A stretch of 64,000 nt of DNA, taken from Strongylocentrotus droebachiensis. Lineage: Eukaryota; Echinodermata; Echinoidea; Camarodonta; Strongylocentrotidae. Below the pieces are notes generated by a model. That model ran no database searches and was not told where the DNA came from. It was given only the letters and a program-made list of their open reading frames with translations. The translations under genes and the position numbers were made by a program. The DNA is taken from assembly GCA_035222895.1 (NCBI GenBank), contig JAVYIG010000406.1, positions 497,001 to 561,000 on the forward strand, given 5' to 3'. This document shows, piece by piece, positions 1 to 10,778 of this stretch (its first letter is position 1; every line of letters begins with the position of its first letter).

Positions 1-14
1 GACATGGTGATGCC
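1..14 (-). CDS. 5' edge of a third fucosyltransferase copy (start codon and splice acceptor only)
   Basis: The first bases match the start of the intact gene at 12389 and of the pseudogene at 4783. On the minus strand a splice acceptor CTCAG is followed at once by GGCATCACC and an ATG at 5-3. Homology continues upstream (bases 15-125, then 355-650) with the intron of the pseudogene copy at about 4793-5210. The body of this copy lies to the left of the window, so nothing can be said about whether it is intact. Confidence 0.75.
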
Positions 15-120
15 CTGAGTTACAGATAATGAATACAAAGCCATGTTTAGGGAAACAATTACGGTAATAGCAGTGAAGAATATAATAAACCGAAAAATGA
101 CAACAACCACAAAAACAATG

Positions 121-354
121 ATTGTGATCAGGGGCGGCGATTTCTTTTCATGACCGGGGGGGGGGGACGGACGAAATGCAAGGGACGAGAGAGCAATGGC
201 GTTATGACCAAAATGTTTGGGGGCAGAACAAAAATCCGCATCACCCCCACTCTTACATGTTGCATGCAGGCCCCGCGGAACGTTTTTCCGGAAGCCCAAG
301 GGTTTTAGGCATTTAACCGTCCGTCCCCCCGGGATCGCCGCCCCTGATTGTGAT
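121..354. mobile_element. Non-autonomous hAT-type MITE with 8-bp target duplication
   Basis: The element runs 129-346, with terminal inverted repeats CAGGGGCGGCGAT / ATCGCCGCCCCTG, and is flanked by the 8-bp direct repeat ATTGTGAT (121-128 and 347-354). An 8-bp duplication and CAGGGGC ends are hallmarks of hAT elements. Internal G and C runs followed by ACGGACG / CGTCCGT extend the inverted repeats. There is no coding capacity. The paralogous position in the second fucosyltransferase unit (about 4895-4905) reads straight through ATTATGAT without the insert, so this copy jumped in after the duplication. Confidence 0.9.
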
Positions 355-842
355 AATGAATCTTATTGAGCATGATTATCATTATGAAACCAAAAATAAT
401 AATAATGCTAATAATAGTATAAATGGTAACAATCATAATGATAATTAAAATAATAGTAATATAAATAATATTACTAATATCAAAGTAATACTAATAATAA
501 CAATGATAACAACAATTTGATGATGATAAATGATAACAAGAATGCACTCTAAAATGCGTTTAGTCAGATTATACCAATTACTGGGTCAATAAGGAACGTT
601 CATGCTAGTGAGATAAGGTTTTACACTACTCATTTACGAGAGTAATGCCGATGATGATGACAATGATACTGCTACTTCTACTACTAGTAATGATAATAAT
701 AGTAATAATAAATTTAACAATAATAATGATATTAATGATGATAATAATAATAATAATTATAACGACGACAACAATAATAACAAATAAATATTAATGATAA
801 TAACGATAATAATACTACAACTTCCCCTACTACTACTTATAT
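355..842. other. Fucosyltransferase intron: AT-rich, no gene
   Basis: This AT-rich stretch of GAT/AAT/AAC-type simple sequence corresponds to the intron upstream of the first fucosyltransferase copy. It aligns with 4905-5220 of the second unit (for example the shared AATGCACTCTAAAA). No coding signal seen. Confidence 0.6.
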
Positions 843-845
843 TTC

Positions 846-914
<69 letters not shown>

Positions 915-935
915 TACTACTATCACTACTAATAT
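843..935. repeat. (ACT)n trinucleotide microsatellite
   Basis: Nearly uninterrupted ACT repeats follow the AT-rich intron. The same repeat is much longer at the paralogous place (5275-5720), so it has expanded or contracted since duplication. The Ser/Leu/Val homopolymer ORFs it creates are artefacts. Confidence 0.95.
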
Positions 936-952
936 CATTACTACTACTACCA

Positions 953-1345
953 GGCGCGTACACAGGGGGGGGGGGGTTAAACACCCCCCTTTGGAATTTG
1001 TATGTGTGTAACCCCCCCCCCCCATAACCCCCCTAAACCCCCCCTTTGGTGTAATAAAAAAAAATCCCATGGTTGACCTAAAAAAGGTGACCTAACCCCC
1101 CCCCCCCCAAACGGAGCAAAATGTCAAATTTTCAAATTTCGAGACAAAAATAAAAGAAAAAAGTGTCCTCTTACCCCCCCCCCCCCCCTCCCCCCTCCCC
1201 CCCCCCCCCCCTTATTCAGCGGTCGGCTGAGTCGTTGCGATTTTTTTTCGGACCAAAAAAAAAAAAAAATGACCTCTTATTCGTTGCGATTTATTATATA
1301 TATTTATTATATATCAGGGACGGATTCCAAATTGCCATTCAGGGG
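953..1345. mobile_element. Degenerate hAT-like MITE relic rich in C runs
   Basis: It begins with CAGGCGCGTACACAGG, close to the terminal repeat of the complete element at 62277-62682 (CAGGGGCGTACGCAGG). It also shares internal stretches with that element in inverted order, such as TTTCGAGACAAAA. It is full of C runs of 9-16 bases. The right end is not clear; a CAGGGACGGATTCC motif near 1316 may be part of a second element. Confidence 0.5.
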
Positions 1346-1349
1346 ATGA

Positions 1350-1890
1350 GATCCTGCTGAAACTTACCCGTCGCCCCAAAATGTCACTGTGGTGGTAGTG
1401 GCGGGGAAGGAAGGGGGCAAATTAGTTTTTAATTTCCGGAGGAACTTGAATTTGAAAGCCCCGCTGGCCTCCTTTTAACGAATCTCAGTGGTTTAGCTAT
1501 AAAAGTTATGTGCCCCTTGCCGCCAATAAAGTGATGAAGAAATACAAAGAAAGAAAAAACTTGCTGACAGATAAAAGAAGTTGTTCGTATATTTTTTTGT
1601 GAATAAGGCCGTTAACCGCCCCCCCCCCCCCCTCAACGGGCGAACCCCTGACTCAATTGACTAACGGAGGGGAAGGTGGCGGGTACGATATCGATATGAT
1701 TCCTCTTTTGCGATCTTTTTTTCGATGGGAGGGGGTGTTGGATCTAGCCCCATGAATCTGTATAAGAACACGTGTCTACACAACGCTGGAAACATTATTC
1801 AATTTGAAAATTTAGTCAAGCAATTGTGTATCTAATTAATTACAACCACTACCCTTGTATTGTATTTGTGTGACCGAATTGTCAATTTCA
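1350..1890. other. No gene seen
   Basis: Mixed AT-rich sequence with short poly-C and poly-T runs. I see no coding signal and no clean repeat ends. Confidence 0.4.
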
Positions 1891-1893
1891 ATT

Positions 1894-1981
1894 GACAATC
1901 ACAATTTATGTCGTCTTACATAAAATTTCGTCAACTTACAGTTGAAAACTCTTATGTAAGACGACACAAATTGTGATTGTC
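1894..1981. repeat. Perfect-stem inverted repeat (about 30-bp arms)
   Basis: Arms at 1894-1923 and 1952-1981 are complementary apart from single changes (left arm contains ACAATTTATGTCGTCTTACA). They enclose a loop of about 28 bases that holds a smaller inverted repeat. This is likely a short foldback or MITE; no flanking duplication is obvious. Confidence 0.8.
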
Positions 1982-2094
1982 AGGGGAGGGGGTACTAAAA
2001 TGTATTTTTGAAATCCCGTCGCCCCAAATCCCACTGTGCTGGTATACTAATGATCAGAATGAAACAAGAGAGCTGAGGTATTTATTTCCAGTTC

Positions 2095-2200
2095 ATCGCG
2101 ACTGTCTCATGGACAGGTGTTGGCCTGAAGGTAGTGTTGCTGTCCGGCAAGCAGCAGATCGCGGATTCAAATCCCGCTGGTTCCAAGATTTCTTTCTGAC
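2095..2200 (+). mobile_element. Possible tRNA-derived SINE head
   Basis: GGATTCAAATCC at about 2161-2172 matches the RNA polymerase III B box (GGTTCGAATCC). The preceding segment, ending GGCAAGCAGCAGATCGC, resembles a tRNA half-molecule. The A box is poor, so this is either a decayed SINE or chance. Confidence 0.35.
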
Positions 2201-2467
2201 TTGTTTTTAATTACAAGATCGAGCACGTGATCTTTATTTAATGTGTGCAAGCCAAAAATTTCTTTACAACAATTAAAACTTCTCTCAAGAAGCCTTTCAA
2301 TATGAAATACCTATTAAAAAGCAATATATGGGGAGCAAGGGGGGGGGGGGGGTGAATCTGAAATAACATGTACAAAAAAAAAGCTGTGATGAAAATTTAT
2401 AATATCCAACATTCGAAGAAGAAAAAAAAATCATCAATAAGAGCTCAGGAATATATACAAATCCTAG

Positions 2468-3250
2468 TTAATGTTAACTCTAATAAATATATCCTTATAG
2501 CGTCTTTTTAAGTAGTCCAAGACAAATGAAAATTTTAGATCATTAAGATAGTTGGAAGATATGACGGCGATCATAAAGTTGTACCATCCCAGGTGACTAT
2601 AGCATCGTATTTGTTACCCTTAAATGTTAGAATATTGCTACTTACACAGCTGCCCTCAATTCTGCTTCAAGCACCAATGACAATAACTAAACATGCACGT
2701 TTGTTTAATGGAAGATTGATCTGCTTCCCTTTCGTTAACAATTCTATTCAGTCTAGTCTCCCATAAAGTGAAGTGTATCCGATCTATAAAATGACACGTC
2801 GTACACAATTTATCTTTCCAATTACACTTTAAGTGTTAAAGGTCATAATGTACTTGAACTTCGAACAACGTGTGACTGATTTTTCTTATCTGCTTTCTTT
2901 TTTTAATTCGTCATTTAACTTCGAGAGGTTGTCGAAAGATCTACCTCCCTAATTATCAGTTAATCCGACCCCTGCTCCTTTTCAAATCTGATAAGACCTC
3001 ATCATTATTTCGTCGATATTCTTGTTTTTTAGCATATGCAGACTCCTCAAGCCCTTCATGAGGTTGGCTTTTATAAGACTATCCTATACAATTAAAATAA
3101 TTACAATAACAAATTCCATGGTAGTTAGAAAATAAAACGAAGACTGCTAAAATACAATTATTGGTATAGCCAGTGGTAGCGCGAGCCTACCTATTGAGGG
3201 GCACCGGAATTCCTTATATTTAGGGGGTAAGGGGGGGGGGAACGGTTTTT
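2468..3250 (-). repeat. Upstream block of fucosyltransferase unit 1 with conserved splice donor
   Basis: This block is repeated at 5776-6480 and 12945-13490. On the minus strand all three copies contain a GTAAGT donor after a CAGC(T/C)GTGT-like exon end (here 2640-2645), consistent with a non-coding first exon spliced to the acceptor just before each fucosyltransferase ATG. No ORF is conserved in it, which supports an untranslated exon plus promoter. Confidence 0.7.
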
Positions 3251-3601
3251 CTTAAAAAAATGAAAAACGAATTTCCAATCTTTTCTCGTCCCTTTTCAAA
3301 TTTTCTCTTTTTGCCCTGTTTCACATTCCCCTTTTTTTTTCTTATTCAGAACTCTTCGCCCAGTAACTCCGCTACTTGTTATTCCCACGTTAGAGATCCT
3401 GGCTTTCGAAGCTAAACGTAATTAATGACCCCGTCCCCTTCTCCCATTGGTGGCCCTCCCTGAAGTGATATGTAGATGTAGTTTTAAGTTACGTATAATG
3501 TCCGATGCCACTCTCTCCTACACCCCCTCTCTCTCGTTAAATTCCTTGTTACAACCTCTCTCTTTTCTCTCAATCATAAGTACCCCCATACTCTAGCTGC
3601 C

Positions 3602-3850
3602 AGCCAGTGGCGGATCCAGGGAGGTGGCCCGGGGGTAAAAACACGTTAATTTTACCTTTATCTGTTACAAAAAGAAGATGGCCCCTCCCCTGGTGCTCAA
3701 TGGGGGGGGGGGGGGCGGGGTGCGATTTTCAAATTTTCGGGGACAACAAACAAATTGGTGCTCCTCTTACTCCCCCCCCCCCCCCCTCCACTTTCTCACA
3801 GGCTGGCTGTTTCGCCGCTAAATATTTACTCACGAATTGGGCCCCTCCTC
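3602..3850. mobile_element. hAT-like poly-C MITE that truncates the fucosyltransferase pseudogene
   Basis: It begins near CAGTGGCGGATCCAGG (3605-3620), a common hAT terminal motif. It contains long G and C runs and ends where homology to the fucosyltransferase resumes (about 3851). The right terminal repeat is degraded and no clean target duplication is visible. Its position coincides exactly with the loss of the C-terminal part of the pseudogene. Confidence 0.55.
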
Positions 3851-4792
3851 CACCTCAATGTCCATTGGCTCTCCAGGAACGTACTGACCGTTCGAGAAAT
3901 AGACATCGCCTTCGGAGTGATAAGTAAGGGTGTAGTGATACTGGATGTCTTTCATCATGTAGTCCCAGTGGGTCATCATTAGCGGACTCTCCAAGGAGTA
4001 GAAGAAGACCTTGACTCTTCGTGGAAGATTCTTGATGAGTTGCTCTGAGAGTTTGGTCATTTTATACCGTACCTCCTGAGAAACAAGATTGACCAAGATT
4101 GACCACTGTCGGTCTCAGGGCAACGTCGCATCTGTACCCGGGACACTCGATTAACATTGCCGGGAGCTCTGGGTCCTGAACGATCCTGCTGTCGTAGAGC
4201 GAACTATTCACTTCCTTCGCCTCTTTAAAGGCCTGTTCTAGATTCACATATTTACGTCAATAATGACAAGGCCCCATGTGTGGCGTATAGATAGACACAT
4301 ATTGGATGCAACTCTTTTTCGTAAATTTCTCAAGGCCCTTTTCAACGGCTTTTGCCCTCTCCGTCACAAATTCCTTTACATGCTTTTCATCATCGTGATG
4401 CTGAATCTGTTCTGTCGCTCTCACTCTTTCATCCTCTCCACTATAATTACCACCCGTATTATTGCTTGCCAAATGCGCTAAATTCCTGACGATTTCATTA
4501 AAAAACACAGGTTTTAAATCACCCTCCGCGTTCAATTTCTCTTCTCCGACCTGCAGATATTAATAAGTGAGGAAATATTTGATTGTTTATTAGATGAATC
4601 GTCAACATGTTTCCTTTTGTCTATGACATCTCCGTGTCCCCTTAATGGCAATAGGTAGCCGTTTCGTACCAGAAGGGAGAATATTGTGTGAAGTATGATG
4701 TATGCTAGTATGAAAAGCATGGCTGACTTGAGTCCGATGCGTACGTTGAACAAATGATGTAGGGTCGGCCGGCGTAAAGACATGGTGATGCC
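3851..4792 (-). pseudogene. Alpha-1,3-fucosyltransferase pseudogene (GT10), unit 2
   Basis: This is a tandem paralogue of the intact gene at 10779-12389. It keeps the splice acceptor (CTCAG, exon start 4792), the start codon (4783-4781), the cytosolic tail and the type II membrane anchor. It is broken by four lesions: a frameshift near 4550, a TGG-to-TGA nonsense change near 4255 (the Trp of the HYWREY segment), a deletion with a short GATTGACCAA duplication near 4085-4110, and loss of everything after the PGEPMD segment at 3851, where a C-rich MITE sits. The catalytic donor-binding motif is therefore absent. The remaining segments are still clearly alignable, so inactivation looks fairly recent. 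Confidence 0.93.
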
Positions 4793-5276
4793 CTGAGTTA
4801 AAGATAATGAGTATAAAGCCATGATTAGGCAAACAATAACGTTAATGACAATGAAGATTATAATAAACAAAAAATGACAGCAACAAGAACAATGATTATG
4901 ATAATGAATTTCATTGAACATGATGATGATTATGAAACCAAAAATAATAATAATGCTAATAATAGTATAAATGGTAATAATAATAATGATGATAATAAAG
5001 AAAATAATAATGATAATGAAATGATAGTAATATAAATAAATTTACTAATATAAAAGTAACAACAATGATAACAAAACTATGATAATGATAAATGATAATA
5101 AGAATGCACTCTAAAACGCGTTTAGTAAGATGTTGCCCATTACTGGGTCAAAAGGGAACGGGCATGTCAGTTGGATAAGGTTTTACCCAACTAATTTCAG
5201 AGAGCAATTATAATAATAATAATGGTGATGATGATGATGATGATGATGATGGTGATGAGAATGGTACTACTAATTA

Positions 5277-5308
<32 letters not shown>

Positions 5309-5426
5309 TTACTACTACTACTACTACTGCTACTACTAATGTTAATACTACTACTACTAATACTACCACTACAACTACTATTACTATTACTAAAACAACT
5401 ACTACTACTTCTACTACTACTACTAT

Positions 5427-5459
<33 letters not shown>

Positions 5460-5640
5460 CACTACTACTACTACTACTACTAACTACGACTACTACTAAT
5501 ACTACTGCTACTTAATACTACTACTACTACTACGACGACGACTACTACTACTACTACTACTACTACTGCTACTTAATACTACTACTACTACTACGACGAC
5601 TACTACTACTACTACAAATACTACTACTACTACTACTACT

Positions 5641-5719
<79 letters not shown>

Positions 5720-5940
5720 ATAATAATTATAATACTAATGAAAATAACTGAATGAATATATTAAATAGTCATTTGAATTTTAATTCTAATGAATATATCC
5801 TTCCAGTTTCTTTTAAAGTAGTACAAGACAAATGAACCCTAACAAAAACTGTAAGATATGAAAGCGATCATAAAGTTTTACGTTCCCAGGTGACTGTAAA
5901 ATCGTATTTTTTGTTACCCTTAAATGTTAAAAATATTGCT
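4793..5940 (-). other. Intron of fucosyltransferase unit 2
   Basis: This lies between the coding-exon acceptor at 4793 and the donor at 5941-5946. It is AT-rich simple sequence plus the giant trinucleotide tract. No coding sequence seen. Confidence 0.6.
5222..5725. repeat. Long compound (ACT)n/(ACG)n microsatellite
   Basis: About 500 bases of ACT/ATT/ACG trinucleotides, with a GAT-repeat lead-in at 5222-5260 and a pure CGA/ACG block at 5640-5672. It sits in the intron of the pseudogene copy. All long Leu, Val or Thr ORFs over it are artefacts. Confidence 0.97.
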
Positions 5941-6560
5941 ACTTACACGGCTGCCTTCCATTTGCTTCAACCACCAGTGACATTGGCTGAATATGCAGGG
6001 ATCAGCGTTTGTTAAATGAAAGAATGATCGGCTTTCCTTTCGATAAAAATTCTATTCAGTCTGCCATAAATTGAAGTGTACCGGGTCTACAAATTGACAA
6101 GCAATACAATATTTACCTTTCCAAGTACATATTAAATGTCATAATGCACTTGAACTCGAACAACTATGTTTGACAATTCATTTTGTTTACGCCTTAATTC
6201 TGGGTGACTGATTTTTCTTATCTGCCTTCTTATTTGTGATTCGTCATTTTCCTTCGAGAGGTTGTCGAAGGTTTTAATTCATTAATTGTTGGTTCATTCG
6301 AACCAGCTCCTTTTCAGATCTGATATATAAAGATTTTTTGAATGGGCACCCCCTCGAGCCCTAACGACTCCTTATGTGCAGATGAAATTATAATGAAAGC
6401 TTGTATGGTAGTTAAAAAAATAAACGAAGACAGTTAGGTATTGGTATGCCCAATGGTAGCGCAAGCCTATTCATTGACGGGCACTGGGGGGGGGGGGGGG
6501 GGGGCAACGGTTTCACTAAGGAAAATTAAAAACGATTTAACAAGGTTACTGGTAAAGTAT
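5776..6560 (-). repeat. Upstream block of fucosyltransferase unit 2
   Basis: Second copy of the duplicated upstream block, with the conserved minus-strand donor at 5941-5946 (exon end 5947). The GATTCGTCATTTxxCTTCGAGAGG segment and the GGTAGCGC(A/G)AGCCTA segment are both shared with unit 1. The latter leads into a long G run. Confidence 0.75.
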
Positions 6561-6604
6561 ATGGTGCGGGAGGCGGTCCATGCAGAATCTGTTCTCGTCT
6601 TGTT

Positions 6605-6690
6605 TCAAATTCTCTCCGCTCTCTCTCTCTATCTCTCTCTCTCTCTCTACGTCTCTCTATCTCTCTCTCTCTCTCTACGCCCTTTTTCAT
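6605..6690. repeat. (CT)n microsatellite
   Basis: TCTCTC tract with ACG interruptions repeated twice. Confidence 0.9.
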
Positions 6691-6699
6691 GTTCTAAGC

Positions 6700-7480
6700 G
6701 GATCGAGGGATAAAGTCAAATATCATGCTTAATTTTTGAGTTGCTTGTCACTACCGCATAAACTAAGCACATCTTATTTATTCGAAAGATTATCATATTA
6801 CACAATATTTCAGAGAGTTTTTTTTATAAATTTGTTGCGAACATCCCTAAATCGGAGGGGGCGTCCAAAAGCGGCCCTTTTAACAAATAAGAGTATTTTT
6901 TTAATAATATTTAAGATTAAATTATCTACATTTTGATACCAATTTTAACGAATTGGGATAATTTTAACATCGCAAATTTAAGTAAAAACATGATTTTTTG
7001 GGGGGTGAATTTTTTTCAAAACATTGCATTTTATGAAAACCATTATTTTCCATATATCAAAATCGAAGAGGTTCATTTTTTCGTAACTTTGCAGGAATTT
7101 ACCCATGTACAAGGAAAATATCTTGTGTAAAGGAGAGGTTTTAAACAATCTCTTTTCAATAAAAAGTTATAGCAACCCAAAGTTATTGATTTGATTTCCA
7201 CAAAAACAATTTTTTTGCCCACATGTGTATTAATTGTATGCATATACGTGTATTAGTGTATTGAGGACCTGTTTGGTGTGTTTACATCGAGTTTTAAAGA
7301 TAACTTTTAAGTAAAACATCTAATCACCATGGATTTGGTGTCAAATATTGATTAGAGATCCTTGCTTTCGAAGCTAAAAGTAAATAATGACCCCCATCCC
7401 CTTTTTCCTTTGCTGGGACCCCTGAAATGATATAGATGTAGTTTGAGCTCTACGTGTATTGTTCATTCTGCTGCCAACCA
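6700..7480. other. No gene seen
   Basis: AT-rich sequence with no splice-flanked reading frame or recognisable repeat end. Two short open frames here have ordinary AT-driven composition and no family resemblance. Confidence 0.4.
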
Positions 7481-7489
7481 TCACCCTCC

Positions 7490-7619
7490 CCCACTCTCTC
7501 TCTCTTTCTCTCTCTTTATCACCGCCCCCTTTCTTTTCCATACATAAATACCCCCTACACGGTCAATCTTTCTCTCTCTCTGCATCTCCACCTTTCTAAA
7601 GTATTTCATCACCTCCCTC

Positions 7620-7652
<33 letters not shown>

Positions 7653-8215
7653 ACACCGTCCCCTCTCTTCTTCCATACATAAATACCCCCTACACGGTCA
7701 ATCTTTCTCTCTCTCTGCATCTCCACCTTTCTAAAGTATTTCATCACCTCCCTCCCCCCCTCTCTCTCTCTTTAAACCGTCCCCTCTCTTCTTCCATACA
7801 TAAATACCCCCTACATGGTCAGTCTTTCTCTCTGTCTGCATCTCCACCTTTCTAAATTATTTCATCATCTCCCTCCCCCTCTCTTTACACCGTCCCCTCT
7901 CTTCTTCCATACATAAATACCCCCTACACGGTCAGTCTTTCCGTCTGTCTGCATCTCCACCTATCTAAAGAATTCCATCACCCTCTCTCTCTCTCTTCTT
8001 CCATAAATAAATACCCCCTACACGATCAGTCTTTCTCTCTTTCTCTCTGTCTGCATCTCCACCTTTCTAAAGTATTTCATCACCTCATTCCCCCCCCCCC
8101 CCCTCTCTCTCTTTTTAAAATGCCCCCTCTCTTCTTCCATATATAAATACCCCCTTCACGGTCAGTCTTTCTCTCTTTCTCTCTGTCTCCCCTCCCCCTC
8201 TTATTTCTCTTAACA
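7490..8215. repeat. Minisatellite, about six units of 95-140 bases
   Basis: The phrase CCATACATAAATACCCCCTA recurs at about 7540, 7675, 7794 and 7909 and in changed form at about 8001 and 8138. Each copy is followed by CGGTCA(A/G)TCTTTCTCTC, GCATCTCCACCTTTCTAAA and a CT tract of variable length. Most of the unit-length difference comes from the CT tract. The Pro/Leu/Ser ORFs over it are artefacts of the repeat. Confidence 0.92.
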
Positions 8216-8279
8216 ATCATGCCTCCTTTCCCTTCTCTTCTTGCAATGTGCTTCCTCCTCCTCCTCTCTTTCTCCATGC

Positions 8280-9364
8280 AGTGTGCCCCTCCTCATTCCA
8301 CCCTCCCTTCCAGATGTTGCTGTTCATCTCGAATGTATTCATCTTTTAATTGTATTTATATTACTTTCTTGGATTTCGAAGGTTATGGTATTGAATAATA
8401 AAGAACAGCTGTTCTCTTCAGCACTCTCTCATACATACCGTTAAATAACAATTTAAAAAACAAATTGGGACAGTTGTGTCGAACCTCTTCCCTTCATGAA
8501 TTGTTTTTAAGTTCTTACGAATTACAGATATGAATGAATGAGGTAAACTTTCCTTTAATTTCTCAGAAACTTATATCATTTCACCCAACATGATGAATAG
8601 GAATAAAGAATATAAGAAAGCACTGATTTCTTGTTTTACTTTAAAAAAAATTAATTGGATAAATATATCATATCTGACTAGAACAAATCTTTCCTGCCAA
8701 TCCGAAAAAATACATAAAACTTTTGTATAATACTGTCAAATATGTGTACATGTACATAACCAATGTATGCTCAAAACATTTTTGATAATAAATGTAAATT
8801 AATGTTTTTTTTCAAAAAAGGAGAATAGTTAATGTCTTGGAGATGATCGGACAAAGAGCATGGTACGTCATAGCTTACACTGATATTTTCTGATTGCTTT
8901 CTTAAAAGAGTTGTTAATCAATTATACTTCGTAAAAACGCCAAAATTCTCGGTTCACCAGTTCCAATTATATCTAAGTGTATTCTGTATGTAAAAAAAAC
9001 CCACCCAGAAAACATGTTTAAAGTAGAATCTATATTCGCTGACATGAATTATGTTAATCATAAATTTACAAGAAATAGCTCTAAGGCCAAATATTCGCGC
9101 TGCTCATGTAGAAATGAAAACAAAAACAAAAAGGAGAAAAGAAAATAAGATGATAATTGACATTTCGAATGCTACTGTGACATGGTTATAGAGAAATAAT
9201 CAGATTGTCTTGACATGTTAATAGGGCCTACCAACAGCAATGGACGTCGAGAAGCCTACATTTAGGGTCGTTAACTTTGTATAATAAAGTTGTAACTACC
9301 GATACCATGCTAATCGTTTAAAAAAAAGTTTCCTCGTTTTTAAAGTCGGTATGATATACGTAGG
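8280..9364. other. No gene seen
   Basis: AT-rich intergenic sequence. No coding, RNA-gene or repeat structure that I can support. Confidence 0.4.
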
Positions 9365-9548
9365 TTATACAGCACATGCGCCTGCGACAATTATTGCTAC
9401 GCGACAATAAGTTACACTTTAATACTAGATTCTTAACTTTAACCGTGGACCCAGCACTACACCTACTTCTAACACCCTAAACTTAACCTAACCCCAATTG
9501 AAACCCAAACCCTACCCCTAAGCCTTTGATGAAATAAAGTTCGGAGCT
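9365..9548. repeat. Dispersed repeat with CCTAA-like core
   Basis: It contains TGCGACAATTATTGCTACGCGACAA, then AACTTTAACCGTGGACC, a degenerate CCCTAA-type tract and TTTGATGAAATAAAG. A related sequence in the same order lies at 31690-31880, inside the first intron of ubiquitin-like gene A, so this is a dispersed element. Its ends are not clear. The CCTAA tract is not telomeric: it is short and irregular. Confidence 0.6.
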
Positions 9549-10032
9549 CTACAAAATGTTGCAATTGTACGTTTTAGAAAGTCATAGGTTTAATAATATC
9601 TGTAATAATAAAGATGGTAAATAACCGTTCTTTGGCTTGATTTATAAGAAATATATTTATCTAAACATGTAAAACCTAAAACAATCTGCATTATCTAAAG
9701 CAAACGATATGTTTTAGATTTAAAAAAAATACTAAACAAATTAAAATGGTCTATAATTTAACAAAAATACCTTCTAAAGTAGGCCTACAAAGTAAATATA
9801 TAAGTTTACGCCATAGGCTAAACATTTGGCATGAAAAAGTGTCCATACAGGTGAAAATACTTGTCGTAATTTTAAAGTACAATCGCAAGTACTATCGAAT
9901 AAACCAGCATTTTTTAAACGATTTCACGAAACATGTCTATCATCTCCCGAAATATCCGAACTTGACAATAACATTTTACGTAATACAAAAATTATTCTAT
10001 AGGAGATACATAAGAGTATAGAATATAACCTT
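9549..10032. other. No gene supported
   Basis: AT-rich. A plus-strand open frame of about 90 codons (9746-10021) has AT-driven Lys/Ile/Tyr composition and no splice context, so I do not call it a gene. Confidence 0.35.
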
Positions 10033-10416
10033 TTAGTTGATTTCTTGAAAGCCTTTATGATCGAAGTAGAATTTGTAAGTGTTCTTCTCTTCTGTTTCAA
10101 GATAATCAGCCTCCTTCAATACTGAAGATTCTTGCAAATGCCGTATATACTCGGCCTGATTGGGGTGTGCAGGTGGACCACTACACCGGGGTTCCCTCTA
10201 CTCTTATACGAATAGTTCTTGAGTATTTTTTTGAAGACGTCGCGGTATTTAGTCAAGATGTAAGGATTGTCGACAAAATAGATACATGTACATCCCCTGC
10301 TTGGGAACTTTTGCTTCAATGACGTAAAATATCAATTGTTGGGGTACATCGGCCATTTATTTTGTCCATGAGTTGTCATGCGCTCCAGGACACATTCTTC
10401 ACGGATCGGAAACCTT
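10033..10416 (-). pseudogene. Decayed coding fragment of unidentified protein
   Basis: Read on the minus strand from an acceptor-like TTTTCATTGGAAAG near 10416, one frame gives FPIREECVLERMTTHGQNKW, an in-frame TGA near 10345, then a stretch with CIYFVDNPYILTKYRDVFKK. Near 10195 the coding signal moves to another frame (HPNQAEYIRHLQESSVLKEA) and ends at TAA 10035-10033. The balanced, hydrophilic composition is unlike neighbouring AT-rich noise. One stop and one frameshift indicate a pseudogene or decayed last exon. The NPY..KYRDVF segment faintly recalls carbohydrate sulfotransferases, but I would not assign it. Confidence 0.5.
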
Positions 10417-10629
10417 TCCAATGAAAATGAAACAATACTTGTAAAAGATTTTTAAAACACGACAATACAGAGTACTATACAAAGACATAACTCCTTTCCT
10501 AAACGCTACATATGAATATCACACAATGGTGAGTAATATCGTAAAATTATTTAAAAACCACCATTAAATAAAGGATTTAGAGATTCAACGGCACATCCAA
10601 TCAGTATTAATGGAATAAGAGACACGAAG

Positions 10630-10635
10630 TTTATT
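10630..10635 (-). terminator. Candidate polyadenylation signal of the fucosyltransferase gene
   Basis: AATAAA on the minus strand, about 145 bases after the stop codon at 10779. Confidence 0.5.
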
Positions 10636-10778
10636 AAAGTTATATTTTCCCTTCTCAGTCACAGGTGACGGCAATTGATTATGATAATAGACTGATGCAT
10701 ATCGGCTTAAACACATACGTTTATCGAGAATTTGTTTTTCTTCTCGAAAATAGACGTAGGCCGCTCCATTTTAGTTCG

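Noticed and set aside
757-1360. Homopolymeric Ser/Leu/Val and Pro-rich open frames
   Set aside because: They are translations of the ACT microsatellite and poly-C runs, open in several frames at once.
5222-5515. Leu/Thr-rich 97-codon frame
   Set aside because: Generated entirely by the (ACT)n tract in a pseudogene intron.
7454-8277. Long Ser/Leu/Pro and Arg/Glu frames
   Set aside because: Both strands of the CT-rich minisatellite are open; no gene structure.
9420-9530. Telomere-like CCCTAA tract
   Set aside because: Short, irregular and shared with another dispersed repeat at 31.8 kb; not an interstitial telomere array.
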